Shown here one piece after another: positions 29,243-36,683 of a stretch of DNA of 46,842 bases. Source of the stretch: Actinoplanes utahensis (GTDB taxonomy: Bacteria > Actinomycetota > Actinomycetes > Mycobacteriales > Micromonosporaceae). The stretch covers positions 1 to 46,842 of the forward strand of contig NZ_BOMZ01000120.1 of the NCBI RefSeq assembly GCF_016862455.1. The letters run 5' to 3'. Position 1 is the stretch's first letter; every line of letters starts with the position of its first letter. Made by a program: the position numbers and the translations under genes. The notes beneath the pieces are model-generated. The model ran no database searches. It had not been told where the DNA came from and saw only the letters and a program-made list of their open reading frames with translations.

Positions 29243-30396
29243 GCCGGCTCCGGCAGGTCCACACAGACCCGGAAGCCGCTGCCGGTGTCACCGGTGCGCA
29301 GCGCGCCGCCGGCCGCGCGGACCCGGCCGGCGAGCGACGTCAGGCCGAAACCGGGCGGCGCCCCGCCGGCGCCGTTCCCGTCGTCGGTGACGCTGAGCCG
29401 GACCGCGTCCGGGGCGAAACGCAGCCGCACCGTGACCCGGCTCCCGCCGGAATGCCGCAACGCGTTCGTCAGGCTCTCCTGCAGAGCCCGGAACAGGGCG
29501 TTCTCCCGGGGCTCGGCCAGCGGGCGCTCCGCACCGTCGACGGTCACGTCGACCTCCAGGCCGGTGCCGTCGAAGGTCCGGGCCAGCTCACGCAGCGCCT
29601 CGCTGCCCCGCCTGCCGTCCAGTTGGGCCGGGCGCAGCGCACGTACCACCCGGCGGATCTCCCGCAGCGCCTCACCGGTCAGCGACCTGGCCTGGCGGAC
29701 GTCCTCGCGGGCGGCGGCCGGATCGCGGTCGTGCCAGCGGTCGGCGTTCTCCAGACCGACTTTGATCACGGTGAGATGGTGGCCGATCGAGTCGTGCAGA
29801 TCCCGGGCCATCCGGACACGCTCCTCGGCCACGGCCAGATCGTGCACGCGGTCGGCGTACCGCTGAAGCTCCTGATGGGCCTCGGCCAGCTCGGACCGCA
29901 ACCGGTCGGCATGGTCGCGCGCGGCACGGGCCTCGTTCACGGCGGTCGCCAGAGTCATCACGAAGACGCCGTACAGGGCGATGGCGAAGGCCTCGTACGC
30001 CGCGGCGCCGGGCGGCCGGTGCACCAGCAGCAGTTGAGCGGCGAACTGAACGGCGGTGAGACCGGCGGTGGTGGCCGCGCCCGCCCGCGGGCCGAACACC
30101 AGGGTGATGATGGCCAGGGCGATCAGCATCAAGAACAGGCTCACGCCGGTGCCGTCGACCATCGCCGCGAGGACGCTGAGCACGAGGAACACGGCGGTGA
30201 CCGGCCAGCGCCCGGCCCCGCGCCGCCAGCGCAGCGCCGGCCACGCCAGCGCGATCGCGGTGAGGAACACGGCCAGCAGCCACCGGCCCCCGACGGCCAG
30301 ACCCGGGCCGGCGGTGTGCAGCACGGCCAGCGCGGCCAGGCAGCCCCAGAAGAGCACACTGACCAATCGCGGACGATCCTGCCGGGGGGTGTTCAC
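29239..30396 (-). CDS. Membrane histidine kinase (HisKA_3 class)
   Basis: The 385-aa sensor has about four to five membrane helices in the first 150 residues and no large extracellular domain. A coiled coil (RLRSELAEAHQELQRYADRV) leads into the HisKA_3 motif MARDLHDSIGHHLTVIK with the phospho-His. The HATPase has ALQESLTNALRHSGGS and a GFGLTSLAGRVRAAGG lid. It phosphorylates the regulator encoded next to it. GTG 30396 is used. The short extracellular loops suggest it senses the membrane itself or a lipid-soluble signal. Confidence 0.92.
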   Translation of the reverse strand: MNTPRQDRPRLVSVLFWGCLAALAVLHTAGPGLAVGGRWLLAVFLTAIALAWPALRWRRGAGRWPVTAVFLVLSVLAAMVDGTGVSLFLMLIALAIITLVFGPRAGAATTAGLTAVQFAAQLLLVHRPPGAAAYEAFAIALYGVFVMTLATAVNEARAARDHADRLRSELAEAHQELQRYADRVHDLAVAEERVRMARDLHDSIGHHLTVIKVGLENADRWHDRDPAAAREDVRQARSLTGEALREIRRVVRALRPAQLDGRRGSEALRELARTFDGTGLEVDVTVDGAERPLAEPRENALFRALQESLTNALRHSGGSRVTVRLRFAPDAVRLSVTDDGNGAGGAPPGFGLTSLAGRVRAAGGALRTGDTGSGFRVCVDLPEPA

Positions 30397-30420
30397 CCGC
30401 TCAGGGTAGAGCGGGCACCC

Positions 30421-30438
30421 CCATGACCCGAGTCATGG
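30421..30438. promoter_or_regulatory. Perfect inverted repeat between kinase and CPBP genes
   Basis: CCATGAC (30421-30427) and GTCATGG (30432-30438) form a perfect 7-4-7 inverted repeat, 24 bp upstream of the kinase start and 60 bp upstream of the CPBP start. It is well placed to control both divergent promoters, most simply as the site for the response regulator. Confidence 0.6.
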
Positions 30439-30498
30439 TTCTCCGCCATGACCGCAGCACGATGTGCCGCCACCCGCGGATCCCTAGCGTCGTCCGGC

Positions 30499-31299
30499 AT
30501 GACCACCACATCGATCGCTCCGTCCCGTCCCCGGCTGCCGCTCCCGGTCCGGGCCCTGCTCACCCTGGTCGCGATGTTCGCCGCGGCATTCTCCGGATAC
30601 GTCGCCCTGGTCCTGCCGGCCGGGCCGGCGCAGCACCTCGGCGCGTGCCTGTGCGCGAGCGCGGCCGGGATCGGGCTGGCGATCGCGCTGGTCCGGGGCA
30701 TCGACCGGCGGCCGATCGCCGCGCTCGGGCTCGGCCGCCCCGCCGGGCGAGCCTGCCTCGTCGCCCTGACCGTGACCGCCGCGTGCACCGCCGCCGGAAC
30801 CGCCCTGGCCGCCGCCGCGGGACTGACCACATCGGGATCGTCGCCGCAGGGCCCGGTGCTCCTCGGCGTGCTGATGATGCTGGCGCAGGCGTTCCTGCTG
30901 CAGGCCGTCCCGGAGGAGGTGCTGTTCCGCGGCTATCTGGTGCAGACGGCGCTCGGACGGCTGCCACTGTGGGGCGTGACCGCGCTGTCCGTGCTGGTCT
31001 TCACCGTGCCGCACCTGCTGTCCTCGTCCGGAGCCGACACCGTCGGCGAGCGGCTGACGTTCCTGCTGCTGCCGCTCGGGTTCGCGCTGCCGGCCACGGC
31101 GTTCCGGCTGCGAACCGGATCGGTGTGGCCGGCGGTGACGGTGCACGGCGGATTCCACGTCAGCTCATCGGTGGCCGGCCTGTGGGCGGCGCCGCGGCCG
31201 GAGAGCTACGGCGCCTACCTCGCGGTGATCGGCGGTGTGTTCGTGCTGGCCGGACTGGTCGCGGCCCGGCACGTCATCCGGCACGCCGGCCGGGACTGA
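30499..31299 (+). CDS. CPBP family intramembrane metalloprotease
   Basis: The 266-aa membrane protein has about seven to eight hydrophobic helices and the CPBP/Abi motifs. Motif 1 is PEEVLFRGYL (E-E-x-x-x-R), motif 2 FTVPHLL with a zinc-type His, and motif 3 HGGFHV. Members are intramembrane proteases related to CAAX prenyl endopeptidases and often give immunity to or process peptides. ATG 30499 is chosen because the 17 residues encoded upstream in the same frame lack family character. It is divergent from the two-component system and probably controlled by it. Confidence 0.88.
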   Translation: MTTTSIAPSRPRLPLPVRALLTLVAMFAAAFSGYVALVLPAGPAQHLGACLCASAAGIGLAIALVRGIDRRPIAALGLGRPAGRACLVALTVTAACTAAGTALAAAAGLTTSGSSPQGPVLLGVLMMLAQAFLLQAVPEEVLFRGYLVQTALGRLPLWGVTALSVLVFTVPHLLSSSGADTVGERLTFLLLPLGFALPATAFRLRTGSVWPAVTVHGGFHVSSSVAGLWAAPRPESYGAYLAVIGGVFVLAGLVAARHVIRHAGRD

Positions 31300-31365
31300 C
31301 GTCAGTCGGTGGCGCGGTGCGGAGCGGTACGCCGGCGGGGCTGACGTCAGTCGGTGGCGCGGTGC
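31296..31365. repeat. 45-bp direct duplication at convergent gene ends
   Basis: A 25-bp block (CTGACGTCAGTCGGTGGCGC then GGTGC) at 31296-31320 is repeated exactly at 31341-31365, a 45-bp step. It spans the CPBP stop and the convergent stop of the PRC-barrel-like gene. The copy contains TGACGTCA, an 8-bp palindrome. It is a second tandem duplication at a convergent junction, like 28495-28614. Confidence 0.95.
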
Positions 31366-31649
31366 AGATCGGCGCGGCCGGCGTGGAGGTTCACCACGCC
31401 CGGCTCGCCCTCGACGCTGCCGGCGATCTGCTCGCCGGAGACGTAGACGTCGTTGGACAGCGCCCCGCTGCCGTCGATGCGGAGGTAACCGGATGCCATG
31501 AGAGCCTCCGCGACACCCGCCACGGTGTCCGGGTGCACGTCGGTTCCGGGCATCTGCACGGCGCTCACCGTGCCGACCTGGTCACCGGCAGCGTCCACGA
31601 CCATCATTCCGACGTTGACCCGGGCGATCGGCAGGGGCTGGGTCGGCAT
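31347..31649 (-). CDS. PRC-barrel-like/DUF2171-type protein
   Basis: The protein of about 100 aa starts MPTQPLPIARVNVGMMVVDA and has beta-barrel strands typical of PRC-barrel proteins: an early G-x-x-V segment (GDQVGTVSAVQMPG), then YLRIDGSGALSNDVYVSGEQ and VVNLHAGRADLHRATD. These are small cytoplasmic proteins that bind RNA or partners. ATG 31649 is preferred; ATG 31679 would add ten residues (MQPTEQYGTT). It is convergent with the CPBP gene. Confidence 0.75.
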   Translation of the reverse strand: MPTQPLPIARVNVGMMVVDAAGDQVGTVSAVQMPGTDVHPDTVAGVAEALMASGYLRIDGSGALSNDVYVSGEQIAGSVEGEPGVVNLHAGRADLHRATD

Positions 31650-31861
31650 CGTTGTCCCATACTGCTCCGTTGGCTGCATGGGGTGATGATTCCCCGCGTG
31701 AACCCGCCGAAACGGCCCGCGCCGTGCGGCCGGCGGATCCCGGCCATGGAATCCAACCTGCCGCGCGGCCGTTCTCCGCCGTTCGCGGCCGTTGATTGCG
31801 GCAGGTGGCTCCGCGAATCACGGCGGGAATGCACACGGGAAAAGAGCCCGGCTCGAGATCG

Positions 31862-32176
31862 TCAGTCGGTGAGGACGACGACCTTCTGCTCACGGTCATT
31901 GCACTCGAACCGGTCGGTCTGGGCGACATGATTTCCGCTCCAGTTGTTGCCGACGCGGTGCTGATAGGTCACCGTGAAACTGGTCATCTCCCCACCCACT
32001 CCCTGGAGGGTGCGGGTGTATCTCCTCTCCTCGTTGTTCCCGATACGGTCGTTTCCGCCGAAGAATATGTTCTCGTTCTTCGATCTCGAGCCGTCCATGT
32101 ACTCGAACTTCGTGGCCTTGATCTCGACACCGGTCTTGTTCTGTATGATGATCTCGAATTCGCCGGCACTGGTCAT
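31862..32176 (-). CDS. Beta-rich 104-aa protein of lower GC, unknown family
   Basis: The protein (MTSAGEFEIIIQNKTGVEIK ...) is rich in beta strands and Asn/Glu, with no hydrophobic segments. The pattern suggests a small beta-sandwich such as a lectin or pore-former relative, but no family is recognised. It ends REQKVVVLTD. AGGAGAGG lies 6 bases before ATG 32176, a strong start. GC in the gene and its ~150-bp upstream region is clearly lower than in neighbours (many A/T third positions), a sign of recent transfer. Confidence 0.75.
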   Translation of the reverse strand: MTSAGEFEIIIQNKTGVEIKATKFEYMDGSRSKNENIFFGGNDRIGNNEERRYTRTLQGVGGEMTSFTVTYQHRVGNNWSGNHVAQTDRFECNDREQKVVVLTD

Positions 32177-32368
32177 CGTGCACCTCTCCTTTTGTTCGCC
32201 CCGGGACGGGGTACGGCAACCGTTTCATCGTTAGATGTGCACGGTCAAGGAAAGGGTCGGCGTAAAGCCATTTCTGTCGAATATGAATTTTCTGTCGGCA
32301 TACGGGAGAGATTCAATGACGATGCGCGCCGACTCCGACATCCCCCGGCCACACCCGCGGGAACCGGC

Positions 32369-32812
32369 TCAGTTCGCCGCCAGGACCCGGACGTCGTGGA
32401 GCTCGCCGGCCATCCCGTGCAGCCGCTGGACCGGGACATGGCGGCGCAGGAGTGGGAACTCGTCGACCTCCTTCCTCGTCAGGTGTTCCAGGACGGCCTG
32501 CCGCAGGGCGGCGAATCCGTCGCCGAAGCCCGGGTCGCCGGTGCCGAGGGCGTCCAGCGTGTCCAGGGACCGCTCGATGGAGTGCGACTCCACCATCCGG
32601 TCCCGGCCGACCGTCCGGCCGAGGGCCGACGCGTCGCGGGCCGCGGGATGAACGACCTCCCGCTCGCCGAACTCGTGACGGCGCACCACCCGGGAGAAGT
32701 CGGCGAACCTGCGGCCCCGCTCCTCGTCGTGGGACCGATCGACGGCTGTGCACAGCCGCCGGATCTCGTCATGTTCCCTGGTCAGGGCATCGATGAGGTC
32801 CAAGGAGGTCAT
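32369..32812 (-). CDS. Hemerythrin HHE-domain protein
   Basis: The 147-aa four-helix protein has the HHE pattern: LTREHDEIRRLCTAVDRSHD, HEFGEREVVHPAARD, a His in MVESHSIERS, and HLTRKEVDEFPLLRRH. The His/Glu set would hold a di-iron centre that binds O2 or senses NO. ATG 32812 is embedded in the end of an upstream 39-codon frame (ATGA overlap), so translation is probably coupled; its own ribosome-binding site is weak. The frame upstream of 32812 is not hemerythrin-like. Confidence 0.88.
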   Translation of the reverse strand: MTSLDLIDALTREHDEIRRLCTAVDRSHDEERGRRFADFSRVVRRHEFGEREVVHPAARDASALGRTVGRDRMVESHSIERSLDTLDALGTGDPGFGDGFAALRQAVLEHLTRKEVDEFPLLRRHVPVQRLHGMAGELHDVRVLAAN

Positions 32813-32928
32813 CGCCGGGCCCGGCCGATCGCATTCGAGGTCCCCAGGATCTGACGGTGGAGACGGCCCAGGGAGACCGGCGCGTCGATGACGTGGTGGT
32901 TGTGGCAGGACAAACGGATGAACCACAT
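32809..32928 (-). CDS. Possible 39-aa small ORF coupled to hemerythrin
   Basis: ATG 32928 opens a 39-codon frame reading MWFIRLSCHNHHVIDAPVSL and then GRLHRQILGTSNAIGRARR. Its stop overlaps the hemerythrin ATG as ATGA, and AGGA lies 6 bases before its start. Cys-His-Asn-His-His could bind metal, and the N-terminus is hydrophobic. The overlap and sensible composition argue that it is translated, but its size and lack of family mean it could still be a leader frame. Confidence 0.5.
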   Translation of the reverse strand: MWFIRLSCHNHHVIDAPVSLGRLHRQILGTSNAIGRARR

Positions 32929-33083
32929 GATCAGTCCTGACTGCGGCCGGAGCCGGAGAGGTGTCGCACTCGGAGGCGGTCGGTGACGAACGCGCCCGCT
33001 CGCCGCGATGGCCGGGCGCCGATGCCACCGGGGTCCGGGGTGACACCTCGACCCTACTCCCGCGCGATCCGGGCCCCGCGTGG

Positions 33084-33719
33084 TCAGCGTGGGCCGGGCA
33101 CGTAGTTGTCGGCCAGGTGGTCGCGCAGCGCATCGGTGAACCCGGCGGCGTCGCCGGCGCGCAGACGCTCCACCAGCGTCTCGTGCTCGGCGATGATGTC
33201 GTCGCAGCGGGCCAGCAGGTGGTCGCCCTTGCAGAACAGCAGGAACCGCTGCCGGTCGGCCAGCCGGTCGTTGAGCTCCAGCAGCACGTCGTTGCCCGCG
33301 GCCTGCACGAACGCGCGGTGGAAGTCGATCGTCAACTCGATGAACCGCCGGACGTCCCGGTCCTGGAAGGCGTCACGCTGCGCCACGATCGAGACGCGCA
33401 GCCGCTCGGCGAGATCGTCGCGGATCTCGGCGCTCACCCGGCTCGCCCCGGCCGACTCCAGGATCAGGCGGGTGTCCTGGAGGTCGGCGATCGCCCGCTC
33501 GCTCAGGCCCTGCACGAGCGCGCCCCGCTTGGGGTAGATGACGATCCAGCCCTCGTCCTGGAGACGGGCGAGCGCGGAGCGGACCGGGGTGCGGCTCACG
33601 CCGATCTCGGCGGCCAGGGACTCCTCGCCGAGCATGGCGCCGGCCGGGTGGAGTCCGTTGAGGATGCCGTCACGGATCGTGCGGTAGGACCGTTCCGCCG
33701 CACTCGCGCTGCCGTCCAA
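33084..33719 (-). CDS. GntR/FadR-type transcriptional regulator (FCD domain)
   Basis: The 211-aa protein starts from TTG 33719 (GGAGAG 3-8 bases upstream). An N-terminal winged helix (GEESLAAEIGVSRTPVRSAL, ARLQDEGWIVIYPKRGALV) is followed by an FCD ligand-binding domain with metal-site residues Asp and His in LTIDFHRAFVQAAGN and AEHETLVERLRAGD. It is divergent from an MFS exporter and matches the usual pair of ligand sensor plus transporter. Operator-like sequences lie in the 119-bp gap. Confidence 0.9.
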   Translation of the reverse strand: MDGSASAAERSYRTIRDGILNGLHPAGAMLGEESLAAEIGVSRTPVRSALARLQDEGWIVIYPKRGALVQGLSERAIADLQDTRLILESAGASRVSAEIRDDLAERLRVSIVAQRDAFQDRDVRRFIELTIDFHRAFVQAAGNDVLLELNDRLADRQRFLLFCKGDHLLARCDDIIAEHETLVERLRAGDAAGFTDALRDHLADNYVPGPR

Positions 33720-33763
33720 CGACTCTCCTTCGCACCATGACGCCTGTCGTACGCCGGAACCAA

Positions 33764-33827
33764 GTATCCAACCGCCTCCCACGGCGCCTCACGCCCGGCC
33801 CTGGCCTATGTTGGATACATAATGTAT
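33764..33827. promoter_or_regulatory. GntR operator candidates between divergent genes
   Basis: GTATCCAA (33764-33771) is the exact complement of TTGGATAC (33811-33818), two copies in opposite orientation 40 bp apart. The second flows into a perfect palindrome, ATACAT-A-ATGTAT (33815-33827), which overlaps the region just before the MFS start at 33838. Two sites in inverted orientation fit DNA looping or dual-promoter control by the GntR protein. Confidence 0.65.
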
Positions 33828-33837
33828 ACATGACGTC

Positions 33838-35082
33838 GTGCTATCGACGACCGACCTTGACGAATCGACCGGCCGCTCCGCCCTGCACCAGCGCACCCTG
33901 AGCGTGGTGATGGCCTCCCAGGTGTTCAGCGGCGCCGGGCTGGCCGCCGGAGTCACCGTCGGTGCGCTGCTCGCCGAGCAGATGCTCGGCGCCGGCGCCC
34001 TCGCCGGGATGGCGGCCGCCCTCTCCACCGGCGGCTCCGCCGTCGCCGCCCTCGCCGTCGGACGCCTCTCCCAGCGCCTCGGCCGCCGCTCCGGCCTCGT
34101 CGCCGGATATGCCGCCGGCGCACTCGGCGCCGCGGGGGTGGTCGTCGCGGCAGCCCTCGACAGTGTCGTGCTGCTGCTGATCTCGCTGTTCGCCTACGGG
34201 GCCGGCACCGCCACGAACCTGCAGGCCCGCTACGCCGGCGCCGACCTGGCCGCGCCGGAGCGCCGGGGCCGAGCCGTCAGTGCGGTGCTGGTCACCACCA
34301 CCGTCGGCGCCGTCATCGGGCCGAACCTCGTCGCCGCCGGCGGCCGCGCCGCCGAGCACTTCGGCCTGCCCGCGCTGGCCGGACTGTTCGCCCTGGCCGC
34401 CGTCGCCTACGCGTTCGCCGGAGTGATCCTGTTCCTGCTGCTGCGTCCCGACCCGCTGCTGGCCTCCAGAGCTCCGCAGGCCCACGCCATCCCGGCCGTC
34501 ACCGCCACGGCCGCCCCGGCGGGGACCGCGTCCCGCGGCGTGATCGCCGGCGCCGCCACCATGATCCTCTCGCAGCTCGTCATGGTCGCGGTGATGACCA
34601 TGACACCGGTGCACATGCGGGCCCACGGCCACGACCTCGCCGCCACCGGCCTGGTCATCTCCCTGCACATCGCCGCGATGTACCTGCCGTCACTGGTCAC
34701 CGGCATCCTCGTCGACCGGGTCGGCCGGGCGCCGGTCGCGGTCGCCTCCGGTGTCACGCTGCTCGCCGCCGGCCTCGTCGCCGCCTCCGCCCCCGACGAT
34801 TCGGTCGCGCTGCTGTCGGCCGCGCTGATCCTGCTCGGCCTCGGCTGGAACCTGGGCCTGGTCGCCGGCACCGCGATGATCACCGACGCCGCTCCGGTCG
34901 AGGGCCGGGCCCGGATCCAGGGCAACGTGGACCTCCTCATCGCGCTCGCCGGAGCCGGTGGCGGCCTCGCCAGTGGCCTGGTCATGACCGCCACCAGCTA
35001 TGCGGCCCTCGCGATCACCGGGGGCCTGGCCGGCCTGGCACTGATCCCGTTCGTCGTCGGCCGCGCTCGAAAGGCCGGTTGA
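33838..35082 (+). CDS. MFS transporter (drug-efflux-like)
   Basis: The 414-aa protein has about 12 hydrophobic helices, with a long soluble N-terminal turn (STTDLDESTG). It shows MFS-type loops, including LSQRLGRRSGLVAGYAAG after helix 2 (motif A-like) and VDRVGRAPVAVASGV after helix 8. It is probably a proton-coupled exporter of a small molecule. GTG 33838 is close to the operator, which would give a very short leader. Control by the divergent GntR regulator is the simplest model. Confidence 0.9.
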   Translation: MLSTTDLDESTGRSALHQRTLSVVMASQVFSGAGLAAGVTVGALLAEQMLGAGALAGMAAALSTGGSAVAALAVGRLSQRLGRRSGLVAGYAAGALGAAGVVVAAALDSVVLLLISLFAYGAGTATNLQARYAGADLAAPERRGRAVSAVLVTTTVGAVIGPNLVAAGGRAAEHFGLPALAGLFALAAVAYAFAGVILFLLLRPDPLLASRAPQAHAIPAVTATAAPAGTASRGVIAGAATMILSQLVMVAVMTMTPVHMRAHGHDLAATGLVISLHIAAMYLPSLVTGILVDRVGRAPVAVASGVTLLAAGLVAASAPDDSVALLSAALILLGLGWNLGLVAGTAMITDAAPVEGRARIQGNVDLLIALAGAGGGLASGLVMTATSYAALAITGGLAGLALIPFVVGRARKAG

Positions 35083-35107
35083 TCAGGACCGTTGCGGCGG
35101 AGGTCCG

Positions 35108-35313
35108 CTTCCGGTCCGCGGCGCTTCTCTCACACCATGCTCGGGTACGGGCCACGCAACGTCCCGTGCCTCGCGGCGGCCCCGGCAGGCGTCCCCTCAC
35201 GGTCGCCCTCGAAGGCGGGTCATGCATGCCCGTGCCGGTCACCCCCGGCAGGCGTCTCCTCACGGTCGCCCTCGAGTGCGGGTCATGCATGTCCGTGCCG
35301 GTCACCCCCGGCT
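35108..35313. repeat. Dispersed intergenic element, copy B, with internal 63-bp tandem duplication
   Basis: Positions 35108-35250 match copy A (12385-12527) without gaps. Units of 63 bp (35184-35246 and 35247-35309), each beginning GGCAGGCGTC and ending near CACCCCC, then repeat. The GGTCATGCATG core occurs in both. Copy A has only one unit, so copy B grew by tandem duplication. Confidence 0.88.
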
Positions 35314-35436
35314 GGTTGTGGCTGCTGACTCCAAAGTCGCCATCACCGCAGCTCATGCCTTGATCGAAGACGTTGTGTCGACCGCGCCCAGCGGCCGACT
35401 TTCCCGCACGGCACGGGCGTCGCAAGGACACGGATG

Positions 35437-35461
35437 GCTGTCTCAGCAGCGCTGGGACAGC
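35437..35461. repeat. Intergenic hairpin repeat, divergent copy 3
   Basis: GCTGTCTCAGC (35437-35447) pairs with GCTGGGACAGC (35451-35461) around a 3-nt loop (one mismatch). The flank downstream, CAGCCACAGCCAGCCGGA, resembles the right end of copy 1 (AGAGCCAGCCGGA at 8595-8607). It belongs to the same hairpin group by these shared ends. Confidence 0.55.
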
Positions 35462-35523
35462 AGCCACAGCCAGCCGGACGAAAACCGCAACCACTGCTAT
35501 GCCGGAACCCCGCCGTAGCAGTA

Positions 35524-35778
35524 CTAACGGCGTTGCTCAGGCGGGCTGCTCGACGGTTCGGTCCGCGCGGGTCCGGCCAGGTTGCCGGCGCGCCGGGCGA
35601 TCGCGCGGGCCTCGGCGGTCACCGCGTCACCGAGGCGGTCCAGCCGTTCGGCGGTGCGCTGGTCCGGCGACGCGGAGGCGCTGCGGTGCAGGGTCTCCTC
35701 AGCGCATTCCAGTTCCTCCGCGGTGTGACGCATCGACTCCGCGATCCGCTGGGCGTCCTGTGACGGTTCGATAGCCAT
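35524..35778 (-). CDS. Small helical hypothetical protein
   Basis: The 84-aa acidic-basic protein (MAIEPSQDAQRIAESMRHTA ...) is predicted to be helical with heptad-like spacing, e.g. RTAERLDRLGDAVTAEARAIA, and no membrane segments. ATG 35778 has only a weak purine stretch upstream. It sits alone between a repeat island and a degenerate region. Coding character is good, but no family is recognised. Confidence 0.6.
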   Translation of the reverse strand: MAIEPSQDAQRIAESMRHTAEELECAEETLHRSASASPDQRTAERLDRLGDAVTAEARAIARRAGNLAGPARTEPSSSPPEQRR

Positions 35779-35832
35779 TGACCGCTCTTACCCACCGATC
35801 TCCATCCTGCACGCATCAGCGATCGCCGACGT

Positions 35833-36670
35833 TCATCGGTTGTGCGGCTTCCTGCCCCCTGCCGGGAGACCGTCGCGCAGGCGGAGGAAGGGGCGGGTCC
35901 GGAGACGGTGATGCGGTGGAAGCCGGGCGTGCTGCGACGCCGGCCAGTGGTAGTACCGAGGCGTCTCACCGGTTCCCGTGCGGGTGGAGGCGCCGCGGCC
36001 GGCTCTTCCCGTCATCGGCCATCGTGCGACCTCGGGAAGTAGATCACTGTCGAGCAGGCGGCCGTCGCGGCCGACGTCATCTCGGTGCGGGATGTGGTCG
36101 TACCAGCAGGGTGTCGCTGTCATGGGTTGGGCCGCCGGCGAGTTCGCCACGGGCAGCGGCTCGGCCTCCGAGGCGTTTCGGAGGGTGCTCACGGTGATCC
36201 TTCGGCCGGAGACCGGTCCTCTTGCTCGAGTGGTGCCGGCCGATCCTCCTGCTCGAGTCGAACTGGACGAGAAATGAGCAGCGCCGTACGTCGGGCTTTC
36301 AGGGACCGCCGCGTCGTCGATGGGAATGTCCGCCGACTCGGGCTGACGGTGCGGCGTCTCGTGGCGCCGCCCGGCGGCACGGGGCCGACCAGCGTCGGAC
36401 TCCGCTGACCATCCCGGCCGGAAGCCGCGTCGGGTGACGTCCTCCGGGCGGGTCAGGGTGGCCTCCTCGAAGCCTTCCGGGAACGTGTCGGTGGTGTTGC
36501 GGGCCACGGAGGCGACGGTGCCGATGTTCGCGGCGATCCGGCTGGATCCGGGCGGATCGCCCGGAACGCCTCCCAGAACAGGATGTCCCGGCGTGGTGAC
36601 GCGGATTCCCGCCGCGGTGGCGGTGTCGGATCCACCACGGCGTCGTCGAGGACAGCGGTCGGCGCAGTCA
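35833..36670 (-). pseudogene. Degenerate coding stretch, possibly a cytochrome P450 relic
   Basis: No single frame is convincing, but pieces on the reverse strand look protein-like: DILFWEAFRAIRPDPAG and, in the next frame, RIAANIGTVASVARN, near the start, DTLLVRPH in a third frame, and RTRPFLRLRDGLPAG at the end. These resemble the beginning (W-E-A-x-R-x-x-R-x-D-P) and the terminal R-x-x-D-G-L-P strand of P450s, with heme loop and I-helix gone. Several deletions and frameshifts would be needed. The call is tentative; 35779-36683 holds no other gene. Confidence 0.3.
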
Positions 36671-36683
36671 CGGCAAGGACCGG

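Larger units (their letters stand above)
35083..35523. other. Repeat island, no supported gene
   Basis: This 441-bp gap carries dispersed element copy B (35108-35313, with an internal 63-bp duplication) and a hairpin (35437-35461). Frames here translate repeat sequence only. Confidence 0.7.

Noticed and set aside
35079..35494. Genes on either strand across the repeat island
   Set aside because: Frames here only translate the dispersed element and its 63-bp duplication, and have no start signals.
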